Counted from the stretch's first letter, positions 1-8,156 are shown. The stretch is DNA of 64,000 nucleotides from Burkholderiales bacterium (GCA_022841915.1 JALHQN010000005.1:124001-188000); one strand, 5' to 3'. Translations and numbers: made by a program. The notes: generated by a model not told the origin, from the letters alone.

Positions 1-27
1 CGGTGCGAACCGACAATGTTCGGCCGT

Positions 28-609
28 TTACGGTGTCGCGTTCGGGCTTGTGGTCGGGGGTATGCGCGCATCGAAGTCCTTCCACTGACCATGCTGCCAA
101 ACGCCTTCGGCTTGCGCGACGTCCATTGCCCCCGCCGACTCGAGAGCGCTGATCGCGCTTTCTTCTTCGTCCGCTCCAGCGTCGACATTCACGGCGATGC
201 GCATGCCGCCGGGCTGCTCTACGGGGTGTGTCTTGGTGGACTCGTCGGGGGAAGCATCATCGTCGACTTGGGACATGGCCCCCATAAGCGAGCCGATATA
301 GGCGCCAACACCCGCGCCGGCCAGCACGGCCGCCAAGCCGGCAATGGGAAATGCCAGCGCGCCCACTGCGCCCAGTGCGAGCCCCGCCCCGCCGCCCATG
401 GCAGCGCCCGTCAAGGCGCCCGGCGCGCTATCGGCGGTCGCGCCATCGCGCAGCGAATCACCTCCTACAGGGTGATGATCGTGCTGGCCGGGTGGTGGCG
501 TGTAGAAGGCTCCGTACTGTTCTCGCGTGAAGCCGGCGTGGGCGATTGCAGCAAACGCCTTCTTGACACCATCGATGTTGTCGAATCGACCGGTGATGAG
601 CTTTGCCAT
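28..609 (-). CDS. Glycine-zipper membrane protein, stress-associated, unknown function
   Basis: The gene encodes 193 aa. Residues 1-35 form a small soluble module beginning MAKLITGRFDNIDGVKKAFA. This resembles the start of general-stress proteins of the 17M type that sense or bind at the membrane. A central stretch of about 45 residues is almost entirely Gly, Ala, Leu and Val with glycine-zipper spacing, enough for one hairpin or two membrane segments. The tail is acidic and hydrophilic. An open frame continues upstream, but the ATG at 609 is chosen because it has a GGGAG ribosome site and a sigma-54-like promoter (647-660) ending about 26 nt upstream. It is divergent from the lipoprotein gene at 740. 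Function is not known. Confidence 0.75.
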   Translation of the reverse strand: MAKLITGRFDNIDGVKKAFAAIAHAGFTREQYGAFYTPPPGQHDHHPVGGDSLRDGATADSAPGALTGAAMGGGAGLALGAVGALAFPIAGLAAVLAGAGVGAYIGSLMGAMSQVDDDASPDESTKTHPVEQPGGMRIAVNVDAGADEEESAISALESAGAMDVAQAEGVWQHGQWKDFDARIPPTTSPNATP

Positions 610-646
610 GATGACTCCCGAGCAATATTGTCGATGCAATGGCTGC

Positions 647-660
647 GCAAGCCGCGTGCC
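647..660 (-). promoter_or_regulatory. Putative sigma-54 promoter for the gene at 28-609
   Basis: On the minus strand the sequence reads GGCACGCGGCTTGC, with GG and GC exactly 10 nt apart. Both the -24 (GGCACG) and -12 (CTTGC) elements match the sigma-54 consensus well. The predicted transcription start is near 635, giving a leader of about 26 nt that keeps the GGGAG ribosome site. Confidence 0.65.
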
Positions 661-688
661 CCCTGCGCGCGAGGTACCCCTCGGTTGG

Positions 689-702
689 GGCATGCGCTCT
701 GC
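689..702 (+). promoter_or_regulatory. Weak putative sigma-54 promoter for the lipoprotein gene at 740
   Basis: The site reads GGCATGCGCTCTGC followed by A, with GG-N10-GC spacing. The -24 element is GGCATG and the -12 element CTGCA. The predicted start near 714 leaves about 26 nt of leader. It is a weaker match than the divergent site at 647-660. Confidence 0.4.
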
Positions 703-739
703 ATTGAAGATCGTGTGCCAAACGATTGAGGAAGAATCC

Positions 740-892
740 ATGCACAAGCCGACAGCCTGCGCGCTTCTGGCATGCGTTGCACTTTCTGCCTGCGAACCGA
801 GAAGCGTGCCTCCGACTCCGAAGACAATGCCCATCGAAAGGTCTTTTCACGGCGTTGCTCCGCCCCCAGCGATGGTCTTGCGCATGGACTGA
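740..892 (+). CDS. Small predicted lipoprotein
   Basis: The gene encodes 50 aa. MHKPTACALLACVALSAC is a lipoprotein signal peptide: a positive start, a hydrophobic core and a lipobox LSAC with the acylated Cys at position 18. The mature peptide is only about 33 residues, Pro-rich and without a recognised domain. A GAGGAAG ribosome site precedes the ATG. It may share a transcript with the BON gene at 972. It is probably an envelope protein. No homologue is recognised. Confidence 0.55.
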   Translation: MHKPTACALLACVALSACEPRSVPPTPKTMPIERSFHGVAPPPAMVLRMD

Positions 893-905
893 GCGTGGTG
901 GCGCG

Positions 906-919
906 GGAACAGGGCGTGC
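906..919 (+). promoter_or_regulatory. Weak putative sigma-54 promoter for the BON gene at 972
   Basis: GGAACAGGGCGTGC followed by A keeps GG-N10-GC spacing and a TGCA -12 element, but the -24 element lacks the usual C of GGCA. It is listed because of its place 53 bp before the start and the pattern in neighbouring genes. Confidence 0.25.
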
Positions 920-971
920 AATCCCAGTCTCGCACGGCGCGTTGGAGCGCCTTCTCATCAGGAGAGCGATC

Positions 972-1946
972 ATGACTCGGTACGAAGACGACCGCTATCG
1001 CGGCAGGCGTCCGGAGGCGGACGCGCGTGGGGGAGATGCTGCACCCCGGGAAGAGCGAGCCCGCAACGACCGCGATCCGAACATTGGACGCTCCCGCGGG
1101 AACGGATTGGAGCGCTTCGAGCGTGGCGGGGAATCTCAGTCCGCCTACTCGCCCGAAGGGCGACAGACGCTGCGGGAAGGCGAAAGAGACGTTCGAGATC
1201 ATTCACGTGGTCAGCATCGCAACGGCGGATACGATCCCTACGGCCCTCGCGAATACCCGCAAGGCGGCGGCTATGGCGGCTATGGAGAAACGCCGGGTGA
1301 GGGCGCCGGCGGATTGGGCAGCGGGCGCCATTACAGCGCCGAGCCGGGCTGGGGTCCCGGATACGGGGCGCGGGGTAACGAGCGCGCGCGTTGGCGCGCC
1401 GGCGAGGGCAGTTTCCAGCAGGGCCACGACCCACGCGGGCCCCACCCGGAGCCTGAGCGGCTCGATCCGGCGAGCGGCGAATCCCAGTTCCGAGATGACG
1501 AGCGCCTCGGCTCGTATTGGGGCAGGGCGGGCCGGGGCCCGATGCCGCCGGGACCGCGGTACGGACGCGGGCCCACGGGGTATCAGCGCTCGGACGAGCG
1601 CCTGAAGGAGGACATTTGCGAGCGCTTGATGTGGCGAGGCGAACACCTCGATGTCAGCGAGGTGTCGATAGAAGTCAAGGACGGCCATGTCGTGCTCGAA
1701 GGCGCGGTCCCCGAGCGGCGGATGAAGCGCGCGCTCGAAGACGTGGTCGACGAATGCATGGGCGTAAAGGAGATCGAGAACCGAATTCGTGTGACGTACG
1801 CCGAGCATAGTCACGTCCATGCAGAGCGCGCATCCCAGCAGGTCGCGGCGAGTTCAAGCGTGGGAGCGGGGCCAGGCAACGCCTCGGCAGTCTCCGGAAT
1901 GAGCACCTCTCCCGGCGGCCGATCAGGGGAGGCATCCGAGTCATGA
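972..1946 (+). CDS. BON-domain protein with long Gly/Arg/Asp-rich N-terminal region
   Basis: The gene encodes 324 aa. Residues 1-210 are low complexity and highly charged (Arg, Gly, Asp, Glu, Tyr), with no signal peptide. A BON domain follows at about 212-280: it runs from the DERLKEDICERLMW helix through EVKDGHVVLEGAVPER to KEIENRIRV. BON domains bind membranes or lipids and occur in osmotic-stress proteins such as OsmY. The tail is Ser/Gly/Ala-rich. The start at 972 has GGAGAG just upstream. Charged low-complexity arms on BON domains are seen in betaproteobacterial stress proteins, so a cytoplasmic or membrane-peripheral role is plausible but unproven. Confidence 0.75.
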   Translation: MTRYEDDRYRGRRPEADARGGDAAPREERARNDRDPNIGRSRGNGLERFERGGESQSAYSPEGRQTLREGERDVRDHSRGQHRNGGYDPYGPREYPQGGGYGGYGETPGEGAGGLGSGRHYSAEPGWGPGYGARGNERARWRAGEGSFQQGHDPRGPHPEPERLDPASGESQFRDDERLGSYWGRAGRGPMPPGPRYGRGPTGYQRSDERLKEDICERLMWRGEHLDVSEVSIEVKDGHVVLEGAVPERRMKRALEDVVDECMGVKEIENRIRVTYAEHSHVHAERASQQVAASSSVGAGPGNASAVSGMSTSPGGRSGEASES

Positions 1947-2033
1947 ATGTTGAAGGCAGGAGAGGTGATGCGCCCGGATCGCAAGGCGGTATGGCGTCGC
2001 CGAACCGCGATTCGAGTCTTGAACCTCGCCGCG

Positions 2034-2047
2034 GGCACGTCGGATGC
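2034..2047 (+). promoter_or_regulatory. Putative sigma-54 promoter for the yqjD/yqjE-like operon
   Basis: GGCACGTCGGATGC has a perfect GGCACG -24 element, exact GG-N10-GC spacing and an ATGCG -12 element. The predicted start is near 2059, 39 nt before the ATG at 2098. Confidence 0.6.
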
Positions 2048-2097
2048 GTGCGCTCGATGGCAGCAGTCACCGTATAACTTGAGCACAGGAGAAGATC

Positions 2098-2406
2098 ATG
2101 CAAGGTACCGTTAACTCGACGATGGGCAGCACGACCACCGACAAAGCCCGTGAGACGGCCCATGAGATGGGCGACAAGGCGCATGCCGGCGTCGACAGAC
2201 TCACGCGAGGCGCACACGACACCATTGACCGGGTCGCCTCGGCGGCAACGCACGCGGCTGAGCGCTTCACTGACGGACGGCTGGCTCACCAGGCGCATGA
2301 GTGGCGCGCCACGACGACGTCCTACGTTCGGGAGCATCCGCTGGCTGCCATTGGTATCGCCGTGGCAGCAGGTTATCTGCTGAGCCGGCTAATTTCATAT
2401 CGCTGA
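2098..2406 (+). CDS. DUF883/YqjD-ElaB-like membrane-anchored protein
   Basis: The gene encodes 102 aa. A hydrophilic, alanine-rich amphipathic helix (residues 10-75, with repeated T/A-x-D/E patterns) is followed by one C-terminal membrane anchor, REHPLAAIGIAVAAGYLLSR, and a short basic tail. This is the layout of E. coli YqjD, ElaB and YgaM, inner-membrane proteins reported to bind ribosomes in stationary phase. An AGGAGA ribosome site lies upstream. It is the first gene of a unit with a YqjE-like holin-family gene 9 bp downstream, the same order as E. coli yqjD-yqjE. A sigma-54-like promoter replaces the stationary-phase control known in E. coli. Confidence 0.8.
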   Translation: MQGTVNSTMGSTTTDKARETAHEMGDKAHAGVDRLTRGAHDTIDRVASAATHAAERFTDGRLAHQAHEWRATTTSYVREHPLAAIGIAVAAGYLLSRLISYR

Positions 2407-2414
2407 CCGGCGTC

Positions 2415-2822
2415 ATGCAGCGCCCGACAAGAGGAGAAGAACTGGCGGGGCGGCCCAACCTGGGCGGTCTCGTCTCCGGCCTCGTTCGTCAGTCCCGCGC
2501 CCTGTCGGCCGACTACCTCCTGCTGGCGGTGTTGGATGCGCGTGGCGCCGCCGTGAGGTTCGCTTGGTTGCTCTGCTCCGGGGTCGTCGCCGCCATTCTG
2601 GTGGTGACCGCCTGGCTCGCTCTGGTGGCGGCCGGCATCGTATGGATGCTCGGGACCGGGGCGTCGTGGGTCATGGCGCTCGGCATCGCCGCGGGCGTCA
2701 ATGTCATCGGGGCCGTCGTGCTTGCGCTCTGGATGAAGGGCTTGTTTCGGGAGCCGCCGTTTTCCGCGACCTTGCGCCAATTGCGAGGAGAGGACAGCCC
2801 GAGCGGGAAGGGGCTGGCATGA
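2415..2822 (+). CDS. YqjE-like phage-holin-family membrane protein
   Basis: The gene encodes 135 aa. A hydrophilic start (to about residue 40) is followed by two close hydrophobic segments (roughly 45-70 and 78-102) and a basic, polar tail. This matches the holin-X/YqjE family of small inner-membrane proteins, which are not true phage holins in this context. It follows the YqjD-like gene by 8 bp, and its stop overlaps the next start (ATGA), so the three are probably translated together. The start at 2415 has no clear ribosome site and may rely on coupling. Function is unknown beyond association with YqjD. Confidence 0.75.
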   Translation: MQRPTRGEELAGRPNLGGLVSGLVRQSRALSADYLLLAVLDARGAAVRFAWLLCSGVVAAILVVTAWLALVAAGIVWMLGTGASWVMALGIAAGVNVIGAVVLALWMKGLFREPPFSATLRQLRGEDSPSGKGLA

Positions 2823-3343
2823 CCATGAGCAAGTATGACGAAGATATACGCGTCGTCGAAGAGAGACTCGTGCGCGAACGCGAGGCGCTGGCTCATCAGG
2901 CCGAGCGTATCGTGCAAAATGCGCGCAATACCGCGGCCTCGCCGAAAGGTCTGCTCGTGGCGGGGGCGATCGGGTTTCTGATCGGCGAACTGTCCCGTCC
3001 CCGACATCACCACCACCACAGCGCTCCCAGCGCGACGCAAACGAAGATCGGCCTCGGTAGCCTTGTCGGTGGTGTGGCGCTCGCGCTCATGCGAGCCCAA
3101 TACGGCTCCCCCTTGGGCTTCGGGCGCGCGGCCCTGCAGTATGCCGCGGATCGCAGACGAGCAGCGCAGGCGGCATCCGATCGCGCGGCGTGGGGCGCGG
3201 AGACAGGCGGTGCGACGCGTGCTCGCGGGGCTGCTGCAGCGGACGATCCGATGAGGGGAGCCGGCAGCGATTCGCGTCCGGCGGAAACGACCGGCCTGGC
3301 GATCGGCACGAAAGACGATGCGCCAATCCGATCGGCGCCGTGA
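2819..3343 (+). CDS. YqjK-position protein, amphipathic helix plus glycine-rich membrane segment
   Basis: The gene encodes 174 aa. An N-terminal charged helix (VVEERLVREREALAHQAERI) leads into a hydrophobic stretch around LLVAGAIGFLIGEL, then a run of five histidines. A second hydrophobic stretch and an Ala/Arg-rich tail follow. It overlaps the YqjE-like gene by 4 bp and takes the place of yqjK in the E. coli order. The histidine run could bind metal, but that is speculative. A second ATG (2825) is an alternative start. Confidence 0.65.
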   Translation: MTMSKYDEDIRVVEERLVREREALAHQAERIVQNARNTAASPKGLLVAGAIGFLIGELSRPRHHHHHSAPSATQTKIGLGSLVGGVALALMRAQYGSPLGFGRAALQYAADRRRAAQAASDRAAWGAETGGATRARGAAAADDPMRGAGSDSRPAETTGLAIGTKDDAPIRSAP

Positions 3344-3355
3344 TCAAGCGCCGGC

Positions 3356-3916
3356 ATGAGCCTCTCCGAGCATCCGGATCCGATGCCGCTGGGGCTCGCG
3401 GTACTTCTTGAAGCGCTCGGTTGCCTGGAGCCCGAGTTCGGGATGCTGGATCGCTCTCTGGAAGCGGGGGCGAGGCAGGCACGGTTGAAGGAGCTTCTGG
3501 GCGCACTCGATCGTTACTTGCAGCTGGAGGCGGACGTGTTCTTTCCCGCGCTCGAAAGCGCAGGGCTGGCGCTTTGCGCCGACTGCACCCCCGACTGCAC
3601 CCCCGACTGCACCCGTTACCACGCCGGACTCAAGGTCGCCATGGCGGCCCTCGACGATTCGGATGGTCGACAATCGCACCCGCGGCGCATCCATGAGCTG
3701 CGGTGCGCCTTCGGTGCGTACCGTGCTTGTCAGGCGCGCTCGACGTTTCCACGCGCCGCGAGCGCGCGTGGCCGCGCGTTGGAGGAACTTGGGTACGAAC
3801 TGAACCAAGCTCGTCAGCGCATGAAGGTAACCGATGGAGTGGGACCGGAGCCACCATGCGCTATATCGCCCTCGCGACTGACTATGACGGCACGCTGGCC
3901 CATCACGGCAGCGTGA
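3356..3916 (+). CDS. Hemerythrin-like helical protein, degenerate, with DCTP repeat
   Basis: The gene encodes 186 aa, mostly helical. The motif LEADVFFPALE followed by RYHAGLKVAMAALDD recalls the HxxxE-type helices of hemerythrin/HHE proteins, but most iron-ligand histidines are missing. Between these helices is a Cys-containing insert from three 12-bp tandem repeats (CADCTPDCTPDCT). The 3' end overlaps the following HAD-ATPase gene by 61 bp in another frame, so the last 20 residues may not be conserved. It follows the YqjK-like gene by 12 bp and probably belongs to the same transcript. The functional call is tentative; a non-metal four-helix bundle is equally possible. Confidence 0.5.
   Translation: MSLSEHPDPMPLGLAVLLEALGCLEPEFGMLDRSLEAGARQARLKELLGALDRYLQLEADVFFPALESAGLALCADCTPDCTPDCTRYHAGLKVAMAALDDSDGRQSHPRRIHELRCAFGAYRACQARSTFPRAASARGRALEELGYELNQARQRMKVTDGVGPEPPCAISPSRLTMTARWPITAA
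3581..3614 (+). repeat. 12-bp tandem repeat encoding DCTP
   Basis: Three near-perfect copies of gactgcaccccc lie inside the hemerythrin-like gene (the third is truncated). They keep the frame and encode Asp-Cys-Thr-Pro units, adding three cysteines. Slippage would change the protein by whole 4-residue units. Confidence 0.85.
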
Positions 3917-5316
3917 GCCCGGCGGCGCTTGCGGCGCTACGCCGCTTCCGCGCGGCTGGTCGCCGGTTGATCCTCGTGACCGGGCGTGAGCTCGACGAAC
4001 TGCTCGGCGTGTTTCCTCAGATCGAAGTCTTCGACCGGGTCGTCGCTGAAAATGGAGGCCTGCTCTACTGCCCTGCGACCCGCGCTCACAAGGTGCTCGG
4101 CGTCCCGCCACCGCCGGAGTTCGCGCGCGAACTAGCGCGCCGCGGGGTGCGACCGCTGTCCTTGGGGCGCTGTATCGTGGCCACCGTCGAGCCGAATGAA
4201 GCGGTCGTGCTGGCGACGATTCGGGACCTGGGTCTGGAGCTTCAGGTGATCTTCAACAAGGGTGCCGTCATGGTGTTGCCGGCCGGCGTCAACAAAGCCA
4301 CCGGGCTCACCGCGGCGCTCGACGATCTTCAGCTCTCGGCCCGAAACGTGGTGGCGATCGGCGATGCCGAAAACGATCACGCTTTGCTGCGTGCTGCCGA
4401 GTTCGGCGTAGCGGTGGGCAATGCGCTGCCCATGCTCAAGAGGGAAGCGGATCGCGCCAGTGAGCGTCCTCATGGCGAGGCCGTGGTCGAGACCCTCGAG
4501 GCGATCCTCGCTGATGATTTGAGGTCGCTGTCGCTGTCTTCGACTGCGAGGCGCACGCTTGCGCTGGGCTCTCGTTCTGACGGAGAAGCGCTGACTGTGC
4601 CGGTCGCGGATCACGACATCCTCGTGACCGGCGCCTCGGGGAGCGGCAAGTCGGTGTTCGTGCACACGCTACTGGAGCGCCTGGGCGCTGTGGGATATCA
4701 GTACTGCGTCATCGATCCGGAAGGCGACTACGATGAAACGCCTCATGCCGTCATGCTCGGCACGACTCAGCGTGCACCTTCGGTGGAAGAGCTCGTCAAG
4801 GTAATGGGTGACAATCCCGGCACGTCCGCGATCGTAAATCTCTCCGCTGTGCGTGCCAGCGCGCGGCGGGCCCTTTGCAAGGAGATGATCGGCCGCCTGC
4901 GGGAGATGCGTGCGAGCATCGGCCGACCGCACTGGTGGGTGCTCGCGGAAGCGCATCAGCTGTGCGCCAAGGACAGCGAGCCATTGTTCCAGCGCGAGGC
5001 GGGGGGGGGCAGCGTCATCTACGTGAGCCCTCATCCGACCGAGATCGCGCCCAGTGTGCTCAATACGGTTCATCTTGGGATCGTGATCGGAAGCCAGGCG
5101 CAATCGGGGCTGGGTGAACTGGGGCGCGCATTCGGAGCCGACCTGGCGTTGCCGAATTCCGGGCGAACCGAGGTGACTCATGCGCTGGCATGGTTTGCCG
5201 GTTGCGACGATCCGCCCTTTGTTTTCGAGCCCTCGAGTGGCGAGGAGAAGCCGGGAGAGGGCATCGGAGCCCAGGTCGGACGCGGCGCGGATCGGCCACC
5301 CGAACGCAGCTTCTAA
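3856..5316 (+). CDS. HAD-IIB phosphatase fused to HerA/FtsK-like P-loop ATPase
   Basis: The gene encodes 486 aa. Residues 1-225 are a Cof/SPP-type HAD phosphatase: nucleophile motif DYDGT (D9, D11), VTGRE near 42, and motif IV GDAENDHALL at 169. Residues 245-470 form a P-loop domain: Walker A GASGSGKS (259-266), then VIDPEGDY (285-292) typical of HerA-type ATPases, and WWVLAEAHQL as the probable Walker B. The fusion suggests sugar-phosphate or small-molecule dephosphorylation coupled to an ATPase of unknown substrate. An upstream in-frame ATG at 3703 is rejected because the HAD fold begins at 3856, where GGAG is well placed. It is the last gene of the yqjD-like unit and converges on the histidine kinase gene. 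Confidence 0.85.
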   Translation: MRYIALATDYDGTLAHHGSVSPAALAALRRFRAAGRRLILVTGRELDELLGVFPQIEVFDRVVAENGGLLYCPATRAHKVLGVPPPPEFARELARRGVRPLSLGRCIVATVEPNEAVVLATIRDLGLELQVIFNKGAVMVLPAGVNKATGLTAALDDLQLSARNVVAIGDAENDHALLRAAEFGVAVGNALPMLKREADRASERPHGEAVVETLEAILADDLRSLSLSSTARRTLALGSRSDGEALTVPVADHDILVTGASGSGKSVFVHTLLERLGAVGYQYCVIDPEGDYDETPHAVMLGTTQRAPSVEELVKVMGDNPGTSAIVNLSAVRASARRALCKEMIGRLREMRASIGRPHWWVLAEAHQLCAKDSEPLFQREAGGGSVIYVSPHPTEIAPSVLNTVHLGIVIGSQAQSGLGELGRAFGADLALPNSGRTEVTHALAWFAGCDDPPFVFEPSSGEEKPGEGIGAQVGRGADRPPERSF

Positions 5317-5403
5317 AGTCTTGTCTCGAAGTTTAGATCGGGCGCACGTCGGCGCGTCGTGGAGGCTTCGCTTTGACCGCTCGTGCCTCGGTGCCCCAGC
5401 CGC

Positions 5404-6744
5404 CTATCGCGGGGCCAGGACCGCGTCCCGCTTCGAGGGCGCATGCGCTTGTTCGATCAAGGGTAGCCGCACCGTGTAAGTGGCGCCCTGACCGGGTCCG
5501 TCGCTGTAGGCATCCATGTGGCCGTCATGCTGTTCAGTCAGGTGTTTGGCGACCGCCAGTTCCAAGCCGAATCCTCGTCCGTGATGCTGCGATCGAGCCC
5601 CTTGAGCGCGGTGGAACGGCTCGAAGATTCTCGGCAAGTCTTCGGCGCGGATGCCTATCCCGGAATCGCTGACACGAACGATGACGTCTCCATCGTGGCG
5701 AAGGAGCTGCAAAGCGATGCTTCCCCCCGGTGGCGTGGAACGGATCGCGTGGTCCAGCAGATGGCCGAGGATTTGCTGCAGCCGCTGAGGATCTACGAGA
5801 GCGCAAACGCCATGAGTCAAACTAGAGTCCAGAGAGACTCCCTTCGCCGTCGCAGAGGCACGCACTGAATCGAGAGCCGCACGGGCGATGGCGGCAACAT
5901 CCGCTGTAGAACGCTCTAATCGAAGCTCGCCCCGCAGCACTCGCGAAGCGTCCAGCAGTTCGTCGATCAAGCGGGTTTGCGCCTGGGCTCCGCGGGCGAT
6001 CGCCTCCAGGGCGCGCGTCTGCTGTTCGGCTTCCAGACGCCCTCCCTGCATGAGCTGGACCCAGCCGTAGATCGAGTTGAGAGGGCCTCGCAGCTGATGG
6101 GCGACGAATGCCATGAATTCATCGCGGCTGCGGTTCACGCCCTCTGCGGTCCTGCATGCGGCTTCGGCGCGTGCGGCAAGGAGTTGACGTTGGGCTTCCT
6201 GTTCGCGGAACACACTCATATCTTGCAGCACGAGCACGATGCCGATCAGGCTGCCATCGGCAGCCACGATGAGGTCGCCGTGTGCCTCGATGGGCACGGC
6301 GTGACCGGCGCGATGCTGCAGGACGATGCGATTCTGGGCGTCGACGATCGGTTGGCCGCTCTTGATGCGCTCTGCGACGCAGACAAGCGGCCGTCGAGTG
6401 TGCTCATCGACGAGGGTGCACAAATCGTCGAGCCGTCGCCCCTGAGCGGCAGACAGCGTCCATCCGAGCATGTTTTGCGCCGATTGATTGAGCTGCGTCA
6501 CGCGACCGTCTGCATCGGTAATCAGAATCGCATCGCGAACGTTGCGAGAGACGGCACTGAGCGTGGACTGCGCCGACGACGGCGGCGAGATGGGCGCTAC
6601 GCTCGGACCCGGATCGGCTGTTCCGGTTGGGCTGGAGCGCCGAGTCCGCCGTCGAGTGATCGCCGACACCATGTCGGCGGCCAACAGGGCAATCGGTACG
6701 CTCGCTGCGATCGCAAGCGAGCTGAGAGGTTTGAAGGGCTTCAT
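5404..6744 (-). CDS. Membrane-tethered PAS sensor histidine kinase
   Basis: The gene encodes 446 aa. One N-terminal membrane segment (about 8-30) is followed by a Ser/Pro linker, a PAS domain (about 62-180, beginning VSRNVRDAILITDADG), a HisKA dimerisation helix with the phospho-acceptor in FVAHQLRGPLNS (H216), and a HATPase_c domain. In that ATPase the N-box is LLDHAIRSTPPGG, the G1 box DSGIGI, and the G2-like box is GRGFGLEL. The N-box has His where Asn is usual (LLDNA), which could weaken Mg-ATP binding. It lies 25 bp downstream of glgC1 and is probably co-transcribed. No response regulator is adjacent; the NtrC-type regulator at 19255 is a candidate partner by inference. Confidence 0.85.
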   Translation of the reverse strand: MKPFKPLSSLAIAASVPIALLAADMVSAITRRRTRRSSPTGTADPGPSVAPISPPSSAQSTLSAVSRNVRDAILITDADGRVTQLNQSAQNMLGWTLSAAQGRRLDDLCTLVDEHTRRPLVCVAERIKSGQPIVDAQNRIVLQHRAGHAVPIEAHGDLIVAADGSLIGIVLVLQDMSVFREQEAQRQLLAARAEAACRTAEGVNRSRDEFMAFVAHQLRGPLNSIYGWVQLMQGGRLEAEQQTRALEAIARGAQAQTRLIDELLDASRVLRGELRLERSTADVAAIARAALDSVRASATAKGVSLDSSLTHGVCALVDPQRLQQILGHLLDHAIRSTPPGGSIALQLLRHDGDVIVRVSDSGIGIRAEDLPRIFEPFHRAQGARSQHHGRGFGLELAVAKHLTEQHDGHMDAYSDGPGQGATYTVRLPLIEQAHAPSKRDAVLAPR

Positions 6745-6769
6745 TTCGTTGTCGCTGTCTGAAGATGGG

Positions 6770-8050
6770 TCATGGCTGCGACACGACGGTCAGGCCCGCC
6801 GGTGTGACGGTCCAGAGTCGGCGGTCGAGTTCGGGGTCGAATCCGATGCGTGCGTGCGGCGGGATCGCGACTCCCTGGGCGACGATCACGTTGCGCAATC
6901 GCGCACCCTTGCCGATCGACGCGCCATCGAGTACCACGCACCGCTGAATATCCGCGTCCTCGTCGATCAACGCAGCGCGGCGTATGACCGAATCGGTCAC
7001 CGCCGCATCGCGTACCAAAGCGCCGGCGCCGATCTGCGCGTTGTGCAGCTGGGCGCGAACGAGGCGAGCGGGCGGCCATGCGCGCCGAGACAATCGGATG
7101 GGCCAGAGCGGATTGTCGAGTTCGAACGCGGGCTGATCGCCCAGGGTATCGAGGGTCGACTGGAAGTACGCATCGAGTGTCCCGACATCGCGCCAGTAGC
7201 CGGCGTTTTCATGATCGATCAGACCGGGCACGACATTGGTGTTGAAATCGTAGGCAAAGACCCGGCGGCGTTCCTGCAGCATTCGAGGCAGCACATGCCT
7301 GCCGAAATCGAGTTCCCGGATGTTCGTGGGCGTCTGCATCGCCCGCAACAAGGCGCTCGCCGTGAAGCAGTAATTGCCCATCGAGGCGAAGCAATGATTT
7401 GGTCGGCCGGGCATCGTCGGCGGATCCGTCGGCTTCTCGAGAAACTGGAGAATGCGCCCGTCGGCGTCGCAATCGATCACGCCGAAGCTGCGTGCATCGT
7501 CGCGGGGTACGGGCAGTGCGGCAACAGTGACATCCGCCCGGCAGGCCTTGTGATGGGCGATCATCTGGGAGACATCCATCCGGTACACATGGTCTGCGCC
7601 GAAGATCAGCACCAGGTCGGCCGAGTGCACCTGCAGCCGTTCCAGACTTTGCCGGACTGCATCGGCGGTGCCGCGGAAAGACTGTCCGTTCGGGTGAACG
7701 ATGTTGACGAAGCCATCGTCCGGCACGGTATGCCAGGCGGACCTCACGTGGTCGCTCACCGAGCGCCCATGGTGCTGTACCAATACGTAGAGCGAGCGGA
7801 CGCCGGAATTAACCAGATTGGACAGTGCGAAATCGATGATGCGATGGCGAGCCCCGAACGGCACCGCCGGCTTGGCTTGCCGCGCCGTCAAGGGCGCGAG
7901 CCGAGTGCCTTCGCCCCCGGCGAGGACGATACCGACGACGGCGGTGTCCGCTTTCAGCGGATCGGTGCCCTGTGCTGAGCGGTAAGGCGTGAAGTCAGTG
8001 CGTTCGAACTCGGTGGCGTCGCGGTGTGCGAGATCCGAGATATCGCTCAT
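6770..8050 (-). CDS. glgC: Glucose-1-phosphate adenylyltransferase, copy 1
   Basis: The gene encodes 426 aa, near the usual GlgC length. It makes ADP-glucose from glucose-1-phosphate and [19 protein letters not shown] is the nucleotide-binding loop (about 40-55), with [17 protein letters not shown] and the substrate motif VFLEKP-like QFLEKP further on. The C-terminal third is a left-handed beta-helix. The first 36 residues extend beyond the second copy (55226-56461). GAGGAGG is placed well for the ATG at 8050. It heads a two-gene unit with the histidine kinase, apart from the main glycogen operon. A sigma-54-like site lies at 8157-8170. Confidence 0.92.
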   Translation of the reverse strand: MSDISDLAHRDATEFERTDFTPYRSAQGTDPLKADTAVVGIVLAGGEGTRLAPLTARQAKPAVPFGARHRIIDFALSNLVNSGVRSLYVLVQHHGRSVSDHVRSAWHTVPDDGFVNIVHPNGQSFRGTADAVRQSLERLQVHSADLVLIFGADHVYRMDVSQMIAHHKACRADVTVAALPVPRDDARSFGVIDCDADGRILQFLEKPTDPPTMPGRPNHCFASMGNYCFTASALLRAMQTPTNIRELDFGRHVLPRMLQERRRVFAYDFNTNVVPGLIDHENAGYWRDVGTLDAYFQSTLDTLGDQPAFELDNPLWPIRLSRRAWPPARLVRAQLHNAQIGAGALVRDAAVTDSVIRRAALIDEDADIQRCVVLDGASIGKGARLRNVIVAQGVAIPPHARIGFDPELDRRLWTVTPAGLTVVSQP

Positions 8051-8156
8051 AACGGTGTCCTCCTCGTTGTCCGTCAGAGATCCATGGATACCCGGGTGCT
8101 GCGGGGCTGCGGTTCAGGGTCGCGCCCGACCTCGGACGCGCACGACGAAGTCCCGA

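Noticed and set aside
6488-7978. Long plus-strand ORF (about 500 codons) over glgC1
   Set aside because: It is antisense to glgC1 and the kinase, has no domain pattern, and reflects the GC-rich third codon position of the real genes.
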